A DNA stretch of 10,455 nucleotides from Spirochaetota bacterium (GTDB lineage: Bacteria; Spirochaetota; UBA4802; UBA5550), in NCBI GenBank assembly GCA_022704585.1, contig JAKJGD010000032.1:1-10455 (forward strand), given 5' to 3'. Position numbers and translations under genes: made by a program. Under the pieces are notes generated by a model. It was not told the DNA's origin. It did not search any database and saw only the letters and a program-made list of their open reading frames with translations. Shown piece after piece: positions 6,485 to 10,455 of the stretch (its first letter is position 1; each line of letters opens with the position of its first letter).

Positions 6485-6532
6485 GAAAAATTATATACTG
6501 CATCCCTGGCGATCAAACCACAACGCAGATTC

Positions 6533-6573
6533 GTGATCACACGGGGCAAGTTATAGACCGGCGCGAATATAAT
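6533..6573 (+). promoter_or_regulatory. Candidate gsp operon promoter with palindromic site
   Basis: A perfect TATAAT -10 lies at 6568-6573, but no acceptable -35 hexamer is found 16-18 bp upstream. The palindrome GTGATCAC (6533-6540) is centred about 43 bp before the expected transcription start, close to where an activator would substitute for a missing -35. A weak AAGG (6579-6582) is the only ribosome binding site candidate for gspC. Promoter assignment is tentative. Confidence 0.35.
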
Positions 6574-6593
6574 GTTTTAAGGTCACTGTATTA

Positions 6594-7460
6594 ATGCAGA
6601 ACATCAAATATCATTCTCTGAATATCATCTCCATGCTGGTCTTTTCTTTTATGCTGGCGTCTACTATCAACCAGGTAGTAAAGTATAAAATCTCACCAGG
6701 CTATTCGAAACCGGCGGCGACCTCCCGTAAGTCATACAATACCGCAGTCCGGAAAAACTTTGAAGACTACAGGATCCTGACGGAATCCGGCTTTTTCAAG
6801 GTAGCCAGCGCCGCCGATATCGCCGGCGAGACGCCGGGCGCGTCCGGCTCTATCAGCGAGCTGACCCTTCTGGGGACCATTACCGGCCCGACCAGCATAG
6901 CGCGTGCCATGATATTGAAAACTGGAGACACAAGCCCCAGGATTTTCGCGCTCTACAAGGTCAACAGCGAGACATCAAACGACGTATGGGGGAACAAGCT
7001 GGTATGGATAGCCGATTCCAAAGTGTACATTGAAGCCGGCGGCCAGAAAATGACCCTGGAGCTGTACGCGAAAAAGACCGTTGACCCGAACCAGCAGGGA
7101 GCCGCAGCCATCCCCGTCGAGGGCGGAGCCCAGCAGTTCAACCAGACGCTCAGCAGGGCCGAGATCAAACAGAAGGTTTTCAACAACATGGACAACGCGC
7201 TCCAGGGATTGCAGGCCGGTCCCTACCGCGTCAACGGGCAGATCGTCGGCTACCGTCTCATCAATGTCCGGCCGAACAACATCATGTTCAAGCTCGGAGC
7301 ACGGAGCGGCGATATCGTTCGCCGCGTAAACGGGCAGATACTTGACAGCACGCAGAAGCTCATGTCCATGTGGGAATCGATAAAAAACGACCCGAAGATA
7401 ACCGTTGATCTCGAACGGAATGGCAAGAATATCAGGTACGATTTCAATATAACTGACTGA
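6594..7460 (+). CDS. gspC: Type II secretion system protein C
   Basis: The inner-membrane protein that reaches across the periplasm to contact the secretin GspD and helps recruit substrates. The 288 residues show a short cytoplasmic start, one membrane helix at about 9-30, a linker to about 65, a homology region (HR) at about 66-160 with the typical core ELTLLGTITGP...ARAMI and later VWGNKLVWI/KMTLEL strands, a low-complexity Gln/Ala/Gly linker (about 163-185), and a C-terminal PDZ-like domain at about 187-288 containing KLGARSGDIVRRVNGQIL and ending in VDLERNGKNIRYDF. Length and order match GspC proteins that carry a PDZ domain. It is the first gene of the operon: the gspD start is 13 bp beyond its stop. 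The HR domain normally binds the N0 domain of GspD, which is present in the next gene. Confidence 0.9.
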   Translation: MQNIKYHSLNIISMLVFSFMLASTINQVVKYKISPGYSKPAATSRKSYNTAVRKNFEDYRILTESGFFKVASAADIAGETPGASGSISELTLLGTITGPTSIARAMILKTGDTSPRIFALYKVNSETSNDVWGNKLVWIADSKVYIEAGGQKMTLELYAKKTVDPNQQGAAAIPVEGGAQQFNQTLSRAEIKQKVFNNMDNALQGLQAGPYRVNGQIVGYRLINVRPNNIMFKLGARSGDIVRRVNGQILDSTQKLMSMWESIKNDPKITVDLERNGKNIRYDFNITD

Positions 7461-7473
7461 CAAGGAAATGATA

Positions 7474-9252
7474 ATGGATCTATCAATCGCACGAAAAACG
7501 GCGCTGGCCTGCATCCTCATTATCGCGCTGCCTTTCCTGGATATCTTTTCACACGGAGACGGCGCGGGAATTGGACGCCTCGACGCCGCACCAAGGAAAG
7601 CCCGGAAACCGGCAGCGGAGAAAAAATTCGCCCTCAATTTCAAGGACGTTGAAATAGCGGAATTCATAAACGTGATGGGACAGATGGTCGGCAAGAACAT
7701 TATCATTGACGACCGCGTCAAGGGCAAGATCTCAATCAGCTCAGCCAAGAAGGTCCCCCTGAGCGAAGCTTATAACGTGATAAAAGCCATACTCGAGGTA
7801 AAGGGCCTTGCGATTGTCGAAACCGAAAACCTCATCAAGATTTTGCCCATCGAAGATGCCGTAAAGAAGAACACTTCGGTCATCGTTGACGGCAAGAACC
7901 TGTACGACGAAAAGACCATAACATACCTTCTCGAGCTTAAAAACGCTGAAGCGAATGAAGTCGCCGGCGCCCTTCGCGCCCTGAAGTCAAAGTCCTGCGA
8001 CATCGTCATATACCAGTCCCTCAATATCATTATCATTACCGGCATTACCTCCGAGGTCAATGGTCTCATCAAGATCGCCCAGACGCTCGACTCCAAGGTT
8101 GTGTCCGAGGACGGCAAGGGCGTCACCTCCGGATCCATCCATGTGTACCACCTGGAAAACGCCAATGCCGAGGACCTGGCCGCCGTCCTGGCCCGGATCC
8201 CCTTCTCCGAGACAGCAAAAATTGACACCTCGCCGATTCAGCAGCCGGTCGAGCCTTCGGACAAAACCAAGCGTGTCACCCAGCAGCACGGCGCCGCAGG
8301 GGACAAGACTTCAAAGCTCTCGATCATTGCGAACAAGGAGACGAACTCCCTTGTCATCACGGCGAAGCCCGACGAGTACCAGGAGATCATGCGGATCATC
8401 AAGGAGCTGGATATCGTGCGCGAGCAGGTGCTCATCGAGGCCATGATCGTGGAAGTCAATGTTGAGAATGGCTGGGGATTCGGGATCGACTGGATGCTCG
8501 GCAACAAGAGCGGCATACACATGTACGGCGGCTCTTCGATAAACAGCTCGTCGTTACCGAATTACAAGGTGCCCGACGCCTTCGGTACGGCCAAAAAGCT
8601 CGCGGTCCCGCTGGCCACCGGGTTCCAGCTCGGCTACGTCCCGGACACCAGCGTGCTGGGGTTCGCGCTCCTCAATGCCTCGGCCACGGACGGGAACTTC
8701 AACATACTTTCGACGCCGCAGATACTTACCGTCGACAACAGCGAAGCGGAGCTGAACGTGGGCGAGGAAATCGGCGTGCCCACGAACAACCGGATCACGG
8801 ACCAGAACACCACGTTCCAGACATACGAATACAAGACCGTCGGGATAAAGCTTAAGATCACGCCCCATATCACGAAGAAGCAGCGGATCACGCTGGACCT
8901 CTACCAGGAGGTCAACTCGATCATAGGAGAGACACAGCAGCTCTCGAGCGGCTCCCTGGTACCCCCCAAGCTCGGCAAACGTGACATCAAGACCAAGGTC
9001 ACCGTGTATGACGGCAAGACAATTGTCGTCGGCGGACTCATCAGCAACAAGAAGGACGTCACGGAATCAAAAGTGCCGCTCCTTGGCGACATCCCGGTTC
9101 TCGGCTGGCTCTTCAAGCACAAGTCGGTCAATTACAAGAAGACGAACCTTCTCGTTTTCATTACGCCCTACATCGTAACAAAGAAGAACAGGCTCGACAC
9201 GATCACCAGGCAGAAGATGGATTCCCAAAAGAGGCTGAGAAAGCAGAAATAA
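7474..9252 (+). CDS. gspD: Type II secretion system secretin D
   Basis: Forms the multimeric outer-membrane channel through which folded proteins leave the periplasm. The start is taken at ATG 7474 (592 aa), because AAGGA at 7462-7466 is 7 nt away, whereas the ATG at 7468 touches it. There is a signal peptide (hydrophobic core about 9-24), N0 at about 52-130 (FALNFKDVEIAEFINVMGQ...), one N1-type domain at about 146-207, an N3-type domain at about 217-318 with its usual long Gln/Thr/Lys-rich insert and ending LDIVREQVLIEAMIVEV, then the secretin domain at about 318-570 with the signatures NFNILSTPQILTVDN, YKTVGIKLKITPHI, TIVVGGLI and VPLLGDIPVLGWLF, closing at FITPYIV. Compared with usual GspD (around 650 aa, N0-N1-N2-N3), one N domain appears missing. 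Only about 22 residues, very basic, follow the barrel, so no typical S domain for a pilotin is visible. Confidence 0.95.
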   Translation: MDLSIARKTALACILIIALPFLDIFSHGDGAGIGRLDAAPRKARKPAAEKKFALNFKDVEIAEFINVMGQMVGKNIIIDDRVKGKISISSAKKVPLSEAYNVIKAILEVKGLAIVETENLIKILPIEDAVKKNTSVIVDGKNLYDEKTITYLLELKNAEANEVAGALRALKSKSCDIVIYQSLNIIIITGITSEVNGLIKIAQTLDSKVVSEDGKGVTSGSIHVYHLENANAEDLAAVLARIPFSETAKIDTSPIQQPVEPSDKTKRVTQQHGAAGDKTSKLSIIANKETNSLVITAKPDEYQEIMRIIKELDIVREQVLIEAMIVEVNVENGWGFGIDWMLGNKSGIHMYGGSSINSSSLPNYKVPDAFGTAKKLAVPLATGFQLGYVPDTSVLGFALLNASATDGNFNILSTPQILTVDNSEAELNVGEEIGVPTNNRITDQNTTFQTYEYKTVGIKLKITPHITKKQRITLDLYQEVNSIIGETQQLSSGSLVPPKLGKRDIKTKVTVYDGKTIVVGGLISNKKDVTESKVPLLGDIPVLGWLFKHKSVNYKKTNLLVFITPYIVTKKNRLDTITRQKMDSQKRLRKQK

Positions 9253-9255
9253 TTT

Positions 9256-10455
9256 ATGGCAAAAATCAAGACCAACTATCTGGGCAAAATACTGGTGGAC
9301 CGGAAGATCATCTCTCAGGAAGACCTCCAGGAGGCCCTCCTGGCTCAGAAGAGCACCCCGCTCCGCCTGGGTCAGCTGCTCGTGAAAAAAGGGATGGCGA
9401 CCGAGGAAGAGGTCCTCTCATGCCTGGCGGAGCAGTATGACATCAAGTTTCTCCCCGCCGTCGACTTCAACGACCCTGACAACCTCTTTTCCGGGATCCC
9501 GATCCAGTTCATGAAGCGGAACAAGATGGTGCCCTTCAGGAAAAAGGGGAGCACCATTTTCGTTGGAATCATCGACGTCCTCAACATCCAGCCCCTGGAC
9601 GATTTGAAAATGATGTTCCCGCAGTTCGATTTCGAGGCGGTACTGACAACCGACGACGAGATACAGCGCATCATAAACCATCACTTCAATGTCATGAAGG
9701 CAGAATCGACGGACGACGTCATCGAGGACCTCGAGGAGTCCGATTTCGAGATACTGACATCCTCCATCTCCGAGACCGAGGACATTGCGGACATGGCCAA
9801 CGAGGCCCCTATCATCCGCCTGGTCAACACCTTTATCAAGCAGGCGGTAACGGACCGCGCCAGCGACATCCACGTTGAACCGTATGAGAAGGAGCTGGCC
9901 GTGCGGTTCCGCATAGACGGCATACTCTATAACATGTACACGCCGCCCAAGAAGTACCAGGGCGCCATCCTCTCCCGGATCAAGATCATGGCGAACCTGA
10001 ACATAGCTGAAAACCGCCTTCCCCAGGACGGGCGCATCCAGCTGAAAATTGCGGGCAAGGACATCGACATCCGGGTATCCACCTTTCCCACCTATCACGG
10101 CGAGCGCATCGTGCTCCGCATCCTGAACAAGTCCGACATGAGCTTTGACCTGGCGGCCATCGGCTTTGACGAGCATACACTCAGGGAATTCGACAAGCTC
10201 ATCAAGAAAACCTACGGCATCGTGCTCGTCACCGGTCCGACGGGAAGCGGCAAATCAACGACCCTGTACAGCGTTTTACAGCAGCTGAAGGGAGAGGACG
10301 TGAACATCCTGACTGTCGAGGACCCGATCGAGTACCAGATTCCCGGGATCGGGCAGATGCAGGTCAAGCCCGGCATCAATCTGACCTTTGCCAGCGGCCT
10401 CCGCTCGATCCTCCGCCAGGACCCGGACATCGTCATGGTCGGTGAAATCCGCGAC
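9256..10455 (+). CDS. gspE: Type II secretion system ATPase E (partial)
   Basis: The cytoplasmic hexameric ATPase that powers pseudopilus assembly. The ATG at 9256 is 3 nt after the gspD stop; no strong ribosome binding site is visible, which suggests translational coupling. The 400 codons present stay open to the window edge. The N-terminal domain (about 1-70) carries two tandem motifs of the MshEN type ([10 protein letters not shown]... and [11 protein letters not shown]...). After a linker come the N2 domain and ATPase core: [21 protein letters not shown] at 202-222, [10 protein letters not shown] after it, Walker [10 protein letters not shown] at 327-335 (K333), the Asp box VEDPIEY at 354-360, and Walker B/catalytic region [10 protein letters not shown] at 391-400, where the window ends. 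The tetra-cysteine zinc region and C-terminus lie outside. Position after gspC-gspD makes GspE more likely than PilB. Confidence 0.95.
   Translation, partial: MAKIKTNYLGKILVDRKIISQEDLQEALLAQKSTPLRLGQLLVKKGMATEEEVLSCLAEQYDIKFLPAVDFNDPDNLFSGIPIQFMKRNKMVPFRKKGSTIFVGIIDVLNIQPLDDLKMMFPQFDFEAVLTTDDEIQRIINHHFNVMKAESTDDVIEDLEESDFEILTSSISETEDIADMANEAPIIRLVNTFIKQAVTDRASDIHVEPYEKELAVRFRIDGILYNMYTPPKKYQGAILSRIKIMANLNIAENRLPQDGRIQLKIAGKDIDIRVSTFPTYHGERIVLRILNKSDMSFDLAAIGFDEHTLREFDKLIKKTYGIVLVTGPTGSGKSTTLYSVLQQLKGEDVNILTVEDPIEYQIPGIGQMQVKPGINLTFASGLRSILRQDPDIVMVGEIRD

Noticed and set aside
6533..6540. GTGATCAC as a CRP/cAMP site tied to the cyclase in this window
   Set aside because: CRP sites need a 6-bp spacer between the TGTGA and TCACA half-sites; here the half-sites abut with no spacer.
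6975..7748. Long antisense open frame (257 codons) across gspC and gspD, and a similar one at 9418-10176 across gspE
   Set aside because: Both lie opposite clearly assigned gsp genes, show no domain, start signal or membrane pattern, and are best explained as antisense shadows of coding sequence.
1..10455. CRISPR array, insertion sequence, tRNA/rRNA gene or a new defence-type gene cluster
   Set aside because: I saw no regularly spaced repeats, transposase motifs, terminal inverted repeats or tRNA-like structure. Apart from the 108-aa protein, every gene fits a known family.

Overview
The window (about 10.5 kb, moderate GC, AT-rich intergenic gaps) comes from a diderm bacterium. The evidence is an outer-membrane secretin with the rest of a type II secretion (T2SS) operon, an AsmA-like envelope protein and a signal-peptide-bearing periplasmic set. 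The lineage is an inference: a class III cyclase with a CHASE2 sensor and an arginyl-tRNA synthetase carrying 'NIVS' where the HIGH signature should be both remind me of spirochaetes (Leptospira-like). No ribosomal marker is present, so I hold this loosely.

Layout. 1-582 (minus): 5' end of argS, cut by the window edge. 583-863: divergent intergenic region with an 18-bp perfect palindrome. 864-2858 (plus): membrane-bound adenylate/guanylate cyclase (CHASE2, three transmembrane helices, class IIIb catalytic domain). 2887-5127 (minus): AsmA-family protein, convergent with the cyclase. 5128-5414: divergent intergenic region with an inverted repeat over a two-way TATAAT element, a GC-rich hairpin, a 16-nt direct repeat and a second hairpin next to a ribosome binding site. 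5415-5741 (plus): small protein of unknown function. 5761-6444 (plus): DedA/VTT-family membrane protein. 6445-6593: promoter region of the secretion operon with two palindromes. 6594-7460 gspC, 7474-9252 gspD and 9256-10455 gspE (partial, cut at GEIRD), tightly packed in one direction.

How the genes fit together. gspC, gspD and gspE encode the inner-membrane/secretin coupling protein, the outer-membrane channel and the assembly ATPase of a T2SS; the remaining gsp genes are expected downstream of the window. The AsmA-like protein and DedA protein lie on opposite sides of one short divergent promoter region, and both families are linked to envelope lipid handling, so a shared envelope theme is plausible. 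The cyclase is a stand-alone sensor/second-messenger enzyme. I did not find a convincing undescribed multi-gene system. The best leads are the altered ArgRS signature, the shortened secretin, the MshEN-like N-terminus of GspE, the 108-residue unknown protein with its structured leader, and several unexplained palindromes.
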